Assembly: GCA_946402275.1 (NCBI GenBank)
Contig: CAMIVY010000015.1
Location: forward strand, 1 to 64,000
Source of the DNA: an uncultured Prevotella sp.
GTDB lineage: Bacteria; Bacteroidota; Bacteroidia; Bacteroidales; Bacteroidaceae
Length of the DNA stretch: 64,000 nt
Reading direction: 5' to 3'
In this document: positions 43,027 to 52,654 of the stretch, one piece after another
Layout: each line of letters begins with the position of its first letter
Numbering within the stretch: position 1 is the first letter of the stretch
Notes under the pieces: generated by a model
Databases searched by the model: none
What the model was told of the DNA's origin: nothing
The model's input: only the letters and a program-made list of their open reading frames with translations
Program-made: the position numbers and the translations under genes

Positions 43027-43950
43027 ATGGAAGAAGTAAGATGTAAGATAATTGATGCACATGCGCACCTGTGGCTAAATGTAGATACGGTGGTGAATGG
43101 ACAGCCCATCCACCCTCTTGAGCCTAACCGTAGCCGTAGCATCTTCTTCGGCGAGGAACGTCAGATGCTGCCGCCCTACATGACGGACGGGCAAAACACA
43201 GCTGAGCGTTTTCTGTCCAACATGGACTATGCGCAGGTTTCTGCAGCTGTCATTACTCAGGAGTTTATCGACGGACTGCAGAACAGCTATCTGATGCAGG
43301 TTCAACAACGCTACCCCACCCATTTCTTCTGTTTCGGAATGCCGGACACACGTAAGACAGGATTCTTCGTTGAAGGCCAAGATCTCATTCAACAGGGCTT
43401 CCGTGGGTTGAAAATTCCTGCTGCCAGACTGCCACAGCAGTTCCTCAACGACGAGATGATGCAACTGATGCACCTGATGGAAGACCGCGGCATCATTCTC
43501 GGCATCGAACTCGCCGACGGCGACGCACAGGTGGGACAGATGGAAGAGATTATCAGTGAGTGTCCACAATTAAAGATAGCCATAGGCCATTTCGGCATGG
43601 TGACTCGCCCTAACTGGATGAGTCAGATTCGTCTGGCTCGCCATGAGAATGTCTATGTGGAGAGTGGTGGTATCACATGGCTTTTCAACGACGAGTTCTA
43701 CCCCTTCCCATCTGCCATCCGCGCCATCAAAGAAGCTGCTGATGCCGTGGGTATCGAGAAACTGATGTGGGGCTCCGACTATCCGCGTACCATCACTGCC
43801 ATTACGTATAAGATGTCCTACGACTTCGTTACCAAAAGCAAAGAACTGACTGACAACGAGAAAACCCTGTTCCTTTCAGAGAATGCCAAGCGCTTCTTCG
43901 GCTTTGGCAAACTCATCGAACTTCCCTACATCAAAAACATGAGCGAATAA
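43027..43950 (+). CDS. Amidohydrolase-2 family hydrolase, probable sugar lactonase
   Basis: A 307-aa metal-dependent TIM-barrel hydrolase. The N-terminal metal motif is IIDAHAHLW (about 8-16). Further ligands are expected at AIGHFG (about 184-189) and MWGSDYPRT (about 253-261). Family members include L-fuconolactonase and L-rhamnonolactonase. The position between a sugar 1-dehydrogenase and an alcohol dehydrogenase supports hydrolysis of the sugar lactone to the aldonate. The exact substrate is inferred. Confidence 0.85.
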   Translation: MEEVRCKIIDAHAHLWLNVDTVVNGQPIHPLEPNRSRSIFFGEERQMLPPYMTDGQNTAERFLSNMDYAQVSAAVITQEFIDGLQNSYLMQVQQRYPTHFFCFGMPDTRKTGFFVEGQDLIQQGFRGLKIPAARLPQQFLNDEMMQLMHLMEDRGIILGIELADGDAQVGQMEEIISECPQLKIAIGHFGMVTRPNWMSQIRLARHENVYVESGGITWLFNDEFYPFPSAIRAIKEAADAVGIEKLMWGSDYPRTITAITYKMSYDFVTKSKELTDNEKTLFLSENAKRFFGFGKLIELPYIKNMSE

Positions 43951-43969
43951 TATTTTTGAATCAAATAAG

Positions 43970-44989
43970 ATGAAAGCAATACAAATTACCGAACCTTCCG
44001 TGATGAAGGTCGTTGACATTGAGAAACCTCAATGCGGAGCAGACGAAGTGCTGCTGAAGATACATTACGTTGGATTTTGCGGTAGCGACCTTAACACCTA
44101 TCGCGGACTGAACCCGATGGTGAAAATGCCCGTGATTCCCGGACATGAGATTGGTGCAGAGATAGCCAAGACGGGAGCAAACGTACCAGCACACCTGAAG
44201 GCAGGAATGGCTGTTACCGTCAATCCATACACCAATTGCGGACATTGTCCGTCGTGTAAGAACCGGCGCTATAACGCCTGTCAGCACAATGAGACACTAG
44301 GTGTTCAGCGCGATGGTGCCATGCGCGAATACATTGCCGTTCCCTGGCAGAAAGTTATCCCCATCGGCAACATCACCGTAGAGCATGCTGCCATCATCGA
44401 ACCAATGTCTGTTGGATTCCATGCCGTCAGCCGCGCTCAGGTGGTTGACACCGATACCGTTATGGTCATTGGTTGTGGCATGGTGGGTGTTGGTGCTGTA
44501 GTTCGTGCCATCATGCGCGGCGCTAAGGTCATTGCCTGTGATATGGACGACGAGAAACTGGCCATTGTGCGTGGCTTGGGAGCTGAATACACCATCAACA
44601 GCGCCAAGGAGAACGTTCACGAGCGCCTGCAAGAAATCACCCAAGGTGCCGGTCCTGATGTCGTCATCGAAGCTGTGGGTGCTCCCGTCACCTATCAGAT
44701 GGCAGTCAACGAAGTCGCCTTCACAGGTCGCGTTGTTTGTATTGGTTATGCCAAGCAGGACGTACAGTTCACCACCAAGCTCTTCGTACAAAAAGAGCTT
44801 GACATCCGTGGCTCTCGCAATGCACAGCCCGAGGACTTCGAGGGCGTCATCCGCTATCTCGAGAAGAACAACCCACCCTACGACATCCTGATTTCCAATG
44901 AAGTAAACCCGGAACAAGCCGAAAAGGCTATGAAACAATGGATGGAAGCACCTGCTAAGGTGTTTCGCATCCTCGTAAAATTCACATAA
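43970..44989 (+). CDS. Zinc-dependent medium-chain alcohol dehydrogenase, probable aldonate/polyol dehydrogenase
   Basis: A 339-aa MDR enzyme. The catalytic zinc site lies in GFCGSDLNTY and GHEIGAE. The structural zinc lobe is NCGHCPSCKNRRYNAC. The nucleotide-binding loop is VIGCGMVGVGAV. It resembles L-galactonate 5-dehydrogenase and sorbitol/threonine dehydrogenase relatives. In this operon it would oxidise L-galactonate to D-tagaturonate; this is context-based. The window also holds a tagaturonate reductase gene at 52655. Confidence 0.87.
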   Translation: MKAIQITEPSVMKVVDIEKPQCGADEVLLKIHYVGFCGSDLNTYRGLNPMVKMPVIPGHEIGAEIAKTGANVPAHLKAGMAVTVNPYTNCGHCPSCKNRRYNACQHNETLGVQRDGAMREYIAVPWQKVIPIGNITVEHAAIIEPMSVGFHAVSRAQVVDTDTVMVIGCGMVGVGAVVRAIMRGAKVIACDMDDEKLAIVRGLGAEYTINSAKENVHERLQEITQGAGPDVVIEAVGAPVTYQMAVNEVAFTGRVVCIGYAKQDVQFTTKLFVQKELDIRGSRNAQPEDFEGVIRYLEKNNPPYDILISNEVNPEQAEKAMKQWMEAPAKVFRILVKFT

Positions 44990-44993
44990 TAAC

Positions 44994-46970
44994 ATGAGAA
45001 AACAGCTATTCATTACAACAACTCTGTGCCTTCTCTCCTTCGCTGGTCTGATGGCACAGACTCTTCATGTGGCTTCACCAGACGGGAAGCTACAAGTGAA
45101 CATTGCCTGTGAACAAGGACGGGCCAGTTATAGTGTCAACTACGATGGTAAGAGCATGGTAACAACCTCTGCCCTCGGACTGAAGGCAGACATTGGCGAC
45201 TTCACCAAAGGACTCACATTAAAAGACAGCAAGCAGAGTCGCATTGACAGAAGCTACACCATGACGCGCACCAAGACATCGTCGTCGCACTTCATTGCCA
45301 ACCAATTGGACATACAACTGGAGAACAACGAAAGGCTACCCCTTACTATTACCTTTGTGGTAAGCAACAACGACGTGGCTTTCCGCTACACCTTATTAAA
45401 AGGAAAGGGCGAGTTCTGCGGCAGCGCCGTCATAAAGAAGGAGGCTACCGCCTTCAACTTCCCGGAGAAAGCCACCAGCTTCATCTGTCCACAGAGCAAG
45501 ACCATGGTGGGATTTGCCCAGACCAAGCCTTCGTATGAGGAGGAATACACGGCTGACGCACCCCTTGCCAAGCCCTCAGCTTTCGGTGAGGGATATACCT
45601 TCCCCTGTCTCTTCCATATCGCAGAAGACGGATGGGTACTGGTCAGCGAGACAGGCACCAACGGACATTATGTAGGCTCCCACCTGAGCGACTATCAGCC
45701 AGGCAATGGATATAGCATCACCTTCCCCAATAAAGACGAGATGAAAGGAATGGGAAGCCACTATGCTGCCATAGCCCTGCCCGGTCATACCCCTTGGCGC
45801 ACGCTGACCATTGGCTCCACCCTTGAACCCATTGTTGAAACCACCATTCCCTACGATGTGGTTGAGCCTCTGTACGAGGCTTCCACCAACTACAAGCCAG
45901 GGCGTTATACCTGGGGTTGGATACTCTGGCAGGATGCCTCCACCAACTACGATGATCAGGTCAAGATGATAGATGTCGCTGCTACGATGGGCTATGAATA
46001 CACCCTCGTCGATGCCTTGTGGGACACGCAGATTGGCCGTGAGCGCCTGGAGCAGCTCTCCAAGTATGCACAGAGCAAGGGCGTCAAGCTCTTATTGTGG
46101 TACAATTCCAACGGCACATGGAACGATGCTCCACAAGGCCCACGCCACGGCATGAGTACCGCTATTGCCCGCGAACGTGAGATGGCATGGATGGAGCGAA
46201 TCGGCATAGCAGGTATCAAAGTTGACTTCTTCGGAGGTGACAAGCAGGAGATGATGCAACTCTATGAAGACATTCTGGCCGATGCCAACCGTCACAAGCT
46301 ACAGGTCATCTTCCACGGATGCTCCCTGCCTCGCGGATGGGAACGCATGTATCCTAACTTCGTAGCTAGCGAAGCCTTCCTTGCTTCCGAGAACATCTTC
46401 TTCACAGAATACCACGCCAAGAAAGAAGGCTTTGAACTCACCATGCACCCCTTCTCACGCAATGCTGTAGCAGCTGCAGACTGGGGCGGCGTCCTCATGA
46501 ACCGCTATATGAGCCGTGACAACAAGAGCCGTCACCAGCGCTATACCAGCGACATTTTTGAAATGGCCTCATCTATTGTTATCCAGACTAGCGTTAACTG
46601 CGTGGCTATCTATCCCAACAACCTCGAGGAACTTCCTCAGTTCGAACTCGATTTCCTGCGTGAGATTCCTACCACATGGGACGAGGTTCAATACATAGAC
46701 GGTTATCCAACCCAATTCGTAGTACTTGCCCGTCGTACAGGCAATAAGTGGTACGTCGGTGGACTCAATGGAACCCAGGAGAAGAAGGTACTCACCCTCT
46801 CCCTCCCCATGTTCGCAGGTAAGACTGTCAGATACTATACCGACAAGCCACAGAAGAAGGGCGAACTGCTCCCCACCTCTGAACTAAAAACCCTGAAGGT
46901 TGGAGCGGACGGCAAGGCAAAGGTGTCCATTCAGGCTATGGGTGGAATTATCCTCGCCGATATTTACTAA
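44994..46970 (+). CDS. GH97 glycoside hydrolase, retaining alpha-galactosidase type
   Basis: A 658-aa secreted enzyme. The signal peptide is at residues 1-21 (ending GLMA). The N-terminal beta-super-sandwich (about 22-280) precedes the catalytic barrel (about 290-560) and a C-terminal beta domain. GIKVDFFGGDKQ carries an Asp where the retaining GH97 subgroup (alpha-galactosidase-like) has its nucleophile; the inverting glucosidase subgroup differs there. VASEAF holds a candidate Glu. It lies 4 bp after the alcohol dehydrogenase gene, so it may release the sugar oxidised by the operon. Confidence 0.9.
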   Translation: MRKQLFITTTLCLLSFAGLMAQTLHVASPDGKLQVNIACEQGRASYSVNYDGKSMVTTSALGLKADIGDFTKGLTLKDSKQSRIDRSYTMTRTKTSSSHFIANQLDIQLENNERLPLTITFVVSNNDVAFRYTLLKGKGEFCGSAVIKKEATAFNFPEKATSFICPQSKTMVGFAQTKPSYEEEYTADAPLAKPSAFGEGYTFPCLFHIAEDGWVLVSETGTNGHYVGSHLSDYQPGNGYSITFPNKDEMKGMGSHYAAIALPGHTPWRTLTIGSTLEPIVETTIPYDVVEPLYEASTNYKPGRYTWGWILWQDASTNYDDQVKMIDVAATMGYEYTLVDALWDTQIGRERLEQLSKYAQSKGVKLLLWYNSNGTWNDAPQGPRHGMSTAIAREREMAWMERIGIAGIKVDFFGGDKQEMMQLYEDILADANRHKLQVIFHGCSLPRGWERMYPNFVASEAFLASENIFFTEYHAKKEGFELTMHPFSRNAVAAADWGGVLMNRYMSRDNKSRHQRYTSDIFEMASSIVIQTSVNCVAIYPNNLEELPQFELDFLREIPTTWDEVQYIDGYPTQFVVLARRTGNKWYVGGLNGTQEKKVLTLSLPMFAGKTVRYYTDKPQKKGELLPTSELKTLKVGADGKAKVSIQAMGGIILADIY

Positions 46971-46972
46971 AA

Positions 46973-47266
46973 ATGGCGTGGAAACTGAAATATCGATGCA
47001 CTACGTGCGGCTATGAAGCCGAGGTGTATGAGGGGCGTGGTCTCTTCCGGCAAGAGATTACGCCCATTTCTTGCTGTGATTGCAAAACCATCCAAAACAT
47101 CGTTGTGGGCGGGATCATTGCCGATGTTGCTCCCTCCTACCGAAGCGAGGTAGGTAGGCTATGCCTACAATGCGGAAGCGCCAACATCAAGATATGGGAT
47201 AAACGCACCTGTCCAAAATGTCAGGGTGAGATGCAGGAAACTGGCGAGAAAGAATTCTGGACTTAG
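46973..47266 (+). CDS. Small zinc-ribbon protein, 97 aa
   Basis: It has three CxxC-type knuckles (CTTCGYEAE, CLQCGSANI, CPKCQ) and a CCDCK cluster, giving two probable zinc ribbons. I do not know a named function. It starts 2 bp after the GH97 gene and is the last gene of that operon. No export signal is seen, so it is cytoplasmic. Confidence 0.8.
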   Translation: MAWKLKYRCTTCGYEAEVYEGRGLFRQEITPISCCDCKTIQNIVVGGIIADVAPSYRSEVGRLCLQCGSANIKIWDKRTCPKCQGEMQETGEKEFWT

Positions 47267-47375
47267 CGATGAATTCAAGAGAGAACCGACGATAATCTTA
47301 CCATGATAAGCATTTACATCAAGTGATATAATAATAAAAAAAGAACAATTCTTTTGCGTTTTCCATTTTTTATGT

Positions 47376-47383
47376 TAATTTTG
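47376..47383 (+). promoter_or_regulatory. -7 box (TAATTTTG) of the threonine operon
   Basis: An exact TAnnTTTG match. The ~60-nt leader contains a CCCC...TTG-CAA...GGGG hairpin at 47402-47418. No threonine-rich leader peptide or T-box was seen. Confidence 0.5.
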
Positions 47384-47449
47384 CATCGTCGATGGATGAA
47401 GCCCCACTTGTCAAGGGGTACCGTTAGGCAAGAAAAATAGCATAGAAAT

Positions 47450-49906
47450 ATGAAAGTATTAAAATTTGGCGGAACGTCCGTAGGTTCCGTAAAAAGCATT
47501 CTTAGCTTGAAAAATATTGTGGAGGCAGAGGCTCGGACGCAACCTGTCATAGTAGTAGTAAGTGCACTTAGCGGCATTACCGACAAGTTGATTGCGAGCT
47601 CGCAAATGGCTCTCAGGGGTGATGATCGCTGGCGTGATGAATTTGATGCTATGGTTACCCGCCATCATCAGATGATAGACACTATCATCACCGACGACAA
47701 GAAACGAGTAGATTTATTTAATAAGGTTGACCAGCTTTTCGATCAGTTGAAAAGTATTTATTATGGTGTCTTCCTCATTCACGACTTAAGCGAGAAGACG
47801 CAAGCTGCCATTGTAAGCTATGGCGAGCGCCTGTCGTCGAACATCGTAGCTTCCCTCATCAAGGGTGGCGTTCGCATGAACAGCCGTGACTTTATACGTA
47901 CGGAGCGCAAGAACGGCAAGCACACGCTGGATAGCGAACTGACGGTTCATATGGTCCGTGAGGCTTTCGCTCCCTTCTTTAGTGACACAGCAACCAGCAA
48001 CAAAATGGTAGCCGTTGTGCCTGGCTTTATTTCCCGTGATCGTGATACTGGCGAAACCACCAATTTAGGTCGCGGTGGTTCTGACTATACCGCTGCCATT
48101 ATTGCGGCAGCATTGGATGCAGAGGTTTTAGAGATTTGGACTGATGTTGACGGTTTCATGACTGCCGACCCCCGTGTCATCAAGACAGCCTATACAATCA
48201 ACGAGTTGTCATACATCGAAGCGATGGAGCTTTGTAACTTCGGTGCCAAGGTAATCTATCCGCCAACTATCTATCCTGTCTGTGTCAAGAATATTCCCAT
48301 CAAGGTGAAGAACACCTTCAACCCCGAACATCCAGGAACTCTTATCAAGGACCATATTGAGAACGATCAAAAGCCGATTAAGGGAATTTCCTCTATTAAG
48401 GGCACTACACTCATTACGGTGACTGGTCTTTCGATGGTTGGCGTAATTGGTGTCAATCGACGTATTTTCACAACGCTGGCCAACAAGGGAATATCAGTAT
48501 TCATGGTATCACAGGCCTCTTCAGAGAACTCAACCTCTATCGGTGTTCGAGACGAGGATGCGGAGGCAGCTGTTGAGGTACTGAACGAACAATTCGCCAA
48601 AGAGATAGAGACAGGTGCCATGTTCCCCATGCATGCTGAGAGCGGACTGGCTACTATCGCCATTGTAGGTGAGAATATGAAGCACACACCTGGTATTGCA
48701 GGTAAATTGTTTGGAACGCTGGGCCGTTCGGGTATCTCAGTAATAGCCTGTGCACAAGGTGCCTCCGAGACCAACATTTCGTTTGTTGTCGATGGGCGTT
48801 TCCTACGTAAGTCACTCAACGTTTTGCACGATTCGTTCTTCTTGTCAGAGTATAAGGTGCTCAACCTTTTCATCTGTGGCGTAGGTACTGTGGGAGGTAA
48901 ACTTATCGAACAGATACGCTCTCAATACGAAGAACTAATGCAACGTAACGGTCTAAAGCTCAACGTTGTAGGCATTGCATCCTCAAAGAAATATTTACTC
49001 GATCGTGATGGCATTGACCTCTCCACCTATAAGGAACAGTTGAGCAATGCTCCCCTACCAGAACAGAAGCTGGGCGATGCCATTATTCAGATGAACATCT
49101 TCAATTCCGTTTTTGTGGATTGCACGGCAAGCAAGGATATTGCAGGGTTGTATCAAACTTTCCTGGAGCACAACATCAGCGTCATTGCAGCAAACAAGTT
49201 AGCCGCTTCAAGCGATTACGACAACTATATCAAGCTGAAGAAGACCGCTCGCAACCGAGGTGTATGGTTCCGCTATGAAACCAACGTAGGCGCAGGACTA
49301 CCTATTATCGGTACTATCAACGACCTTCGCAACTCTGGCGACAAAATCCTGAAGATTGAGGCCGTGCTCTCGGGAACATTGAACTTCATCTTCAACGAGC
49401 TCAGCGCCTCTGTGCCCTTCTCTGAAACGGTTCGCCGCGCCAAGGAACAAGGCTATTCTGAGCCTGACCCACGCATAGACCTTAGCGGAACTGACGTTAT
49501 CCGAAAACTGGTGATTCTAACTCGAGAAGCAGGCTACAAAGTAGAACAGCAAGACGTAGAGAAACACCTCTTTGTGCCCGACGACTATTTCATGGGATCT
49601 GTAGATGACTTCTGGGCTAAGTTGCCAGCACTGGATGCCGACTTTGAGAAACGCCGTCAACAACTGGAGACCGAAGGTAAGCGTTGGCGCTTTGTTGCCA
49701 CGATGGAGCATGGAAAGACCAATGTCGCCTTGAAAGAAGTAGATAGCAATCATCCCTTCTACAATTTGGAAGGCTCCAACAACATCGTGCTTCTTACCAC
49801 CGAACGCTATAAAGAGTACCCCATGCAGATTCAAGGCTATGGCGCAGGCGCCTCTGTTACGGCTGCCGGAGTGTTTGCCAATATCATGTCAATTGCCAAC
49901 ATCTAG
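47450..49906 (+). CDS. thrA: Bifunctional aspartokinase/homoserine dehydrogenase
   Basis: An 818-aa enzyme for the first and third steps from aspartate to homoserine. The aspartokinase domain (about 1-290) begins MKVLKFGGTSVGSVKSILS and contains TNLGRGGSDYTAA. Two ACT domains (about 310-460) are for feedback control, probably by threonine. The homoserine dehydrogenase half (from about 465) has the Rossmann motif GVGTVGGKLIEQI and the catalytic region GAGLPIIGTINDLRNSGDKI. It is the first gene of thrA-apgM-thrC. Confidence 0.97.
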   Translation: MKVLKFGGTSVGSVKSILSLKNIVEAEARTQPVIVVVSALSGITDKLIASSQMALRGDDRWRDEFDAMVTRHHQMIDTIITDDKKRVDLFNKVDQLFDQLKSIYYGVFLIHDLSEKTQAAIVSYGERLSSNIVASLIKGGVRMNSRDFIRTERKNGKHTLDSELTVHMVREAFAPFFSDTATSNKMVAVVPGFISRDRDTGETTNLGRGGSDYTAAIIAAALDAEVLEIWTDVDGFMTADPRVIKTAYTINELSYIEAMELCNFGAKVIYPPTIYPVCVKNIPIKVKNTFNPEHPGTLIKDHIENDQKPIKGISSIKGTTLITVTGLSMVGVIGVNRRIFTTLANKGISVFMVSQASSENSTSIGVRDEDAEAAVEVLNEQFAKEIETGAMFPMHAESGLATIAIVGENMKHTPGIAGKLFGTLGRSGISVIACAQGASETNISFVVDGRFLRKSLNVLHDSFFLSEYKVLNLFICGVGTVGGKLIEQIRSQYEELMQRNGLKLNVVGIASSKKYLLDRDGIDLSTYKEQLSNAPLPEQKLGDAIIQMNIFNSVFVDCTASKDIAGLYQTFLEHNISVIAANKLAASSDYDNYIKLKKTARNRGVWFRYETNVGAGLPIIGTINDLRNSGDKILKIEAVLSGTLNFIFNELSASVPFSETVRRAKEQGYSEPDPRIDLSGTDVIRKLVILTREAGYKVEQQDVEKHLFVPDDYFMGSVDDFWAKLPALDADFEKRRQQLETEGKRWRFVATMEHGKTNVALKEVDSNHPFYNLEGSNNIVLLTTERYKEYPMQIQGYGAGASVTAAGVFANIMSIANI

Positions 49907-49918
49907 AAGAAGCGTCTT

Positions 49919-51223
49919 ATGAAGCATATAATTATTTTGGGAGACGGAATGGCAGACCACAAGGTGGCTAGCCTTGGTAACAAGACCCTTTTGCAATATG
50001 CACGTCCGGAATATATGAATCTGTTAGCTAGAGAAGGACGAACGGGACGACTGATAACAGTTCCCGAAGGATTCCCTCCTGGTTCCGAGGTTGCCAACAC
50101 AGCCATTCTAGGCTACGACCTCAATCATGTTTACGAAGGACGCGGTCCTCTGGAAGCTGCCTCCATTGGCTACGAAATGGCAGATGACGATTTTGCTATC
50201 CGTTGTAACATCATCACGCTGGAGGACGGCAAAATTATCACCCACAATGGGGGAAACCTGGAAACTGCTGATGCCGACGTATTAATAAAATACCTGAACG
50301 AAAAGCTTGCTAAACCTATCAATGAACGGGAAAGGCTACGGGTAGGCGCGCCAGCAGGAATGGGATGTGAACGCGTGAAGTTCGTTACAGGCATCCAGTA
50401 TCGCCACCTCTTAATAATAAAGGGAGGCAATAAGCACATCACATGCTATCCGCCGCACGACCATCCTAACGAACCTTGGCGTTCCCTGTTGGTCATCCCC
50501 GAAACGGGTTACGTGAACGATGCTGTCGCAGACAACACCCGTCTCACTCCTCAACAAACTGCCGACTTGCTGAACTACTTGATTATCAGTTCACAGGAAC
50601 TATTAGCAAACCATCCTTATAATTTGGCTAAGGCCGCCAAAGGGGAGCGACAAGCCAACAGCATCTGGCCTTGGAGCGGTGGTTATCGTCCTTCTATGAA
50701 GACCTTGATGCAACAATATCCCGACATCAAGAGCGGGGCTGTCATTTCAGCAGTTGACCTGATTCAGGGCATTGGAAAATATGCTGGTCTTCGAATCATC
50801 AAGGTGCCTGGCGCTACCGGACTGGCCAATACCAACTACGAAGGTAAGGCACAGGCTGCTATTGAAGCCCTGAAGCAGGACGATTTCGTATTCGTACATG
50901 TAGAGGCTACTGACGAAGCGGGTCACGATGGCGACACCGCCCTAAAGCTGAAAGCCATCGACTATCTGGACAAACGGCTCATCAAACCCATTTTGGAAGC
51001 TATCAAAAAAATGGATGAGCCTGTCTGTATCGCCATATTGCCCGATCACCCTACTCCCGTCGAGCTTCGCATCCACGTCAACGAGCCCGTACCTTTCATC
51101 ATCTGGTATTCAGGCATTACCCCCGATGACGTGCAAAACTACGATGAGGAATCCTGTGTAAGCGGAAGCTATGGACTCTTGCGACTGAATGAATTTATGA
51201 ACGAACTCATGAAAATTAATTAA
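49919..51223 (+). CDS. Cofactor-independent phosphoglycerate mutase-like protein, probable homoserine kinase substitute
   Basis: A 434-aa member of the archaeal-type iPGM/alkaline phosphatase superfamily. The metal-binding start is IILGDGMADHKVASLG. Later motifs are HVEATDEAGHDGD and ILPDHPTPVELRIH. In Bacteroidota such a gene commonly sits between thrA and thrC where thrB is absent, and it has been proposed to phosphorylate homoserine. Here the spacing is 12 bp to thrA and 4 bp to thrC. A role in glycolysis alone is less likely in this position, but the two activities cannot be told apart by sequence. Confidence 0.85.
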   Translation: MKHIIILGDGMADHKVASLGNKTLLQYARPEYMNLLAREGRTGRLITVPEGFPPGSEVANTAILGYDLNHVYEGRGPLEAASIGYEMADDDFAIRCNIITLEDGKIITHNGGNLETADADVLIKYLNEKLAKPINERERLRVGAPAGMGCERVKFVTGIQYRHLLIIKGGNKHITCYPPHDHPNEPWRSLLVIPETGYVNDAVADNTRLTPQQTADLLNYLIISSQELLANHPYNLAKAAKGERQANSIWPWSGGYRPSMKTLMQQYPDIKSGAVISAVDLIQGIGKYAGLRIIKVPGATGLANTNYEGKAQAAIEALKQDDFVFVHVEATDEAGHDGDTALKLKAIDYLDKRLIKPILEAIKKMDEPVCIAILPDHPTPVELRIHVNEPVPFIIWYSGITPDDVQNYDEESCVSGSYGLLRLNEFMNELMKIN

Positions 51224-51227
51224 GGAT

Positions 51228-52538
51228 ATGAATTACTATAGCACAAACGGAAATGCACCGCTTGCCAGTTTGGAGAAAGCGGTGGTGAAAGGATTGGCAG
51301 AAGACCGCGGACTCTATATGCCGGAACGTATTGAGAAATTGCCCAAAGCTTTTTTTGAGGACATCAGCAGCATGTCGTTTCAGGACATCGCCTACAACGT
51401 TGCAAGCAATTTCTTTGGCGAGGATGTGGATGAGGACGCCTTACAGGATATCGTGTACGATACCCTAAGCTTTGACTGCCCCGTGGTAAAAGTGACGGAT
51501 AACATCTACTCTTTAGAACTGTTCCATGGGCCAACCCTCGCCTTCAAGGATGTAGGTGCTAGGTTTATGGCACGACTGCTGGGATATTTCCTACGCCAGA
51601 AGTCTTCTGGAAAGACGGTGAACGTACTAGTAGCAACCAGTGGCGATACCGGATCGGCTGTTGCCAACGGATTCCTGGGTGTTGAGGGCATCCACGTCTA
51701 TGTACTCTACCCCAAAGGTAAAGTGAGTCCCATTCAAGAGTGCCAGTTCACAACACTAGGCCAAAACATCACCGCCATCGAGGTGGATGGTGTGTTCGAC
51801 GACTGTCAAGCACTGGTGAAGTCGGCCTTCATGGACAAAGAGCTGAACGATCACATGATGCTGACATCGGCCAATTCTATTAATGTGGCACGCTTCCTGC
51901 CCCAGGCATTCTATTATTTCAATGCGTATGCCCGTATGTCCGCTCAATTATCGACTTCTAACTCAGATCTCGTCATGTGTGTCCCCTCAGGAAACTTTGG
52001 CAACATCTGCGCAGCCCTGTTCGGACATGAAATGGGACTGCCCATCAAGCGGTTCATTGCTGCCAACAATGCCAACGACGTATTCTTCAACTATCTGCAG
52101 ACAGGGAAATACGAGCCCAAAGCAAGCATTCAGACGTTGGCCAATGCAATGGACGTAGGCGATCCCTCTAATTTTGCACGCATCTACGACCTGTACGGCA
52201 AGTCACACGAGCGCATCAGCACACTCATCAGCGGGGCTACATATAAAGATGAACAGATAATAGAGACCATGCGTCAATGCTATAGCGAAACCGGCTATAT
52301 ACTTGACCCTCACGGTGCTTGCGGATACAGAGCACTGCAGGAGGGATTGAAAAAAAACGAGGTAGGCGTGTTCTGTGAGACGGCTCATCCCGCCAAGTTC
52401 AAAGAGAAAGTTGATGACATTTTAGGCATTGACATTGAGATTCCTGCCCGCCTGAAAGCCTTCATGGAAGGTGAAAAACAAAGCGTGGAGATGACCAAGG
52501 ACTTTACTGATTTCAAGCGTTTCCTGATGCAGCAATAG
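51228..52538 (+). CDS. thrC: Threonine synthase
   Basis: A 436-aa PLP enzyme converting O-phosphohomoserine to threonine. It has the PLP-lysine motif HGPTLAFKDVGARFMARLLG (about 100-119) and the phosphate-binding VATSGDTGSAVANGF. SGNFGNICAALFG is also visible. It belongs to the longer class with the N-terminal domain starting MNYYSTNGNAPLASLEKAVV. It ends the thr operon. Confidence 0.96.
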   Translation: MNYYSTNGNAPLASLEKAVVKGLAEDRGLYMPERIEKLPKAFFEDISSMSFQDIAYNVASNFFGEDVDEDALQDIVYDTLSFDCPVVKVTDNIYSLELFHGPTLAFKDVGARFMARLLGYFLRQKSSGKTVNVLVATSGDTGSAVANGFLGVEGIHVYVLYPKGKVSPIQECQFTTLGQNITAIEVDGVFDDCQALVKSAFMDKELNDHMMLTSANSINVARFLPQAFYYFNAYARMSAQLSTSNSDLVMCVPSGNFGNICAALFGHEMGLPIKRFIAANNANDVFFNYLQTGKYEPKASIQTLANAMDVGDPSNFARIYDLYGKSHERISTLISGATYKDEQIIETMRQCYSETGYILDPHGACGYRALQEGLKKNEVGVFCETAHPAKFKEKVDDILGIDIEIPARLKAFMEGEKQSVEMTKDFTDFKRFLMQQ

Positions 52539-52552
52539 AAAAAATTTCGCAA

Positions 52553-52562
52553 ACGTTAACGT
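52553..52562. promoter_or_regulatory. Palindrome ACGTTAACGT, candidate operator before uxaB
   Basis: A perfect 10-bp palindrome between thrC and the uxaB promoter, similar in style to LacI-family operators. No regulator gene is adjacent. Confidence 0.35.
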
Positions 52563-52604
52563 GTTAATTTTGTGAAAAGTGACACTCTTTACAAAAATAA
52601 CAAC

Positions 52605-52612
52605 TAACTTTG
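52605..52612 (+). promoter_or_regulatory. -7 box (TAACTTTG) of uxaB
   Basis: An exact TAnnTTTG match, 42 nt before the ATG at 52655. It falls within the longer open frame, and so excludes the non-ATG start there. Confidence 0.55.
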
Positions 52613-52654
52613 CAACTGAAAAAACAAACTATTACAAAAATACAAATTACAAGT

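Noticed and set aside
47384..47449. thrA leader considered as a T-box or attenuator
   Set aside because: No T-box core sequence, no leader peptide rich in Thr/Ile and no terminator with an alternative stem were found; only a small hairpin.
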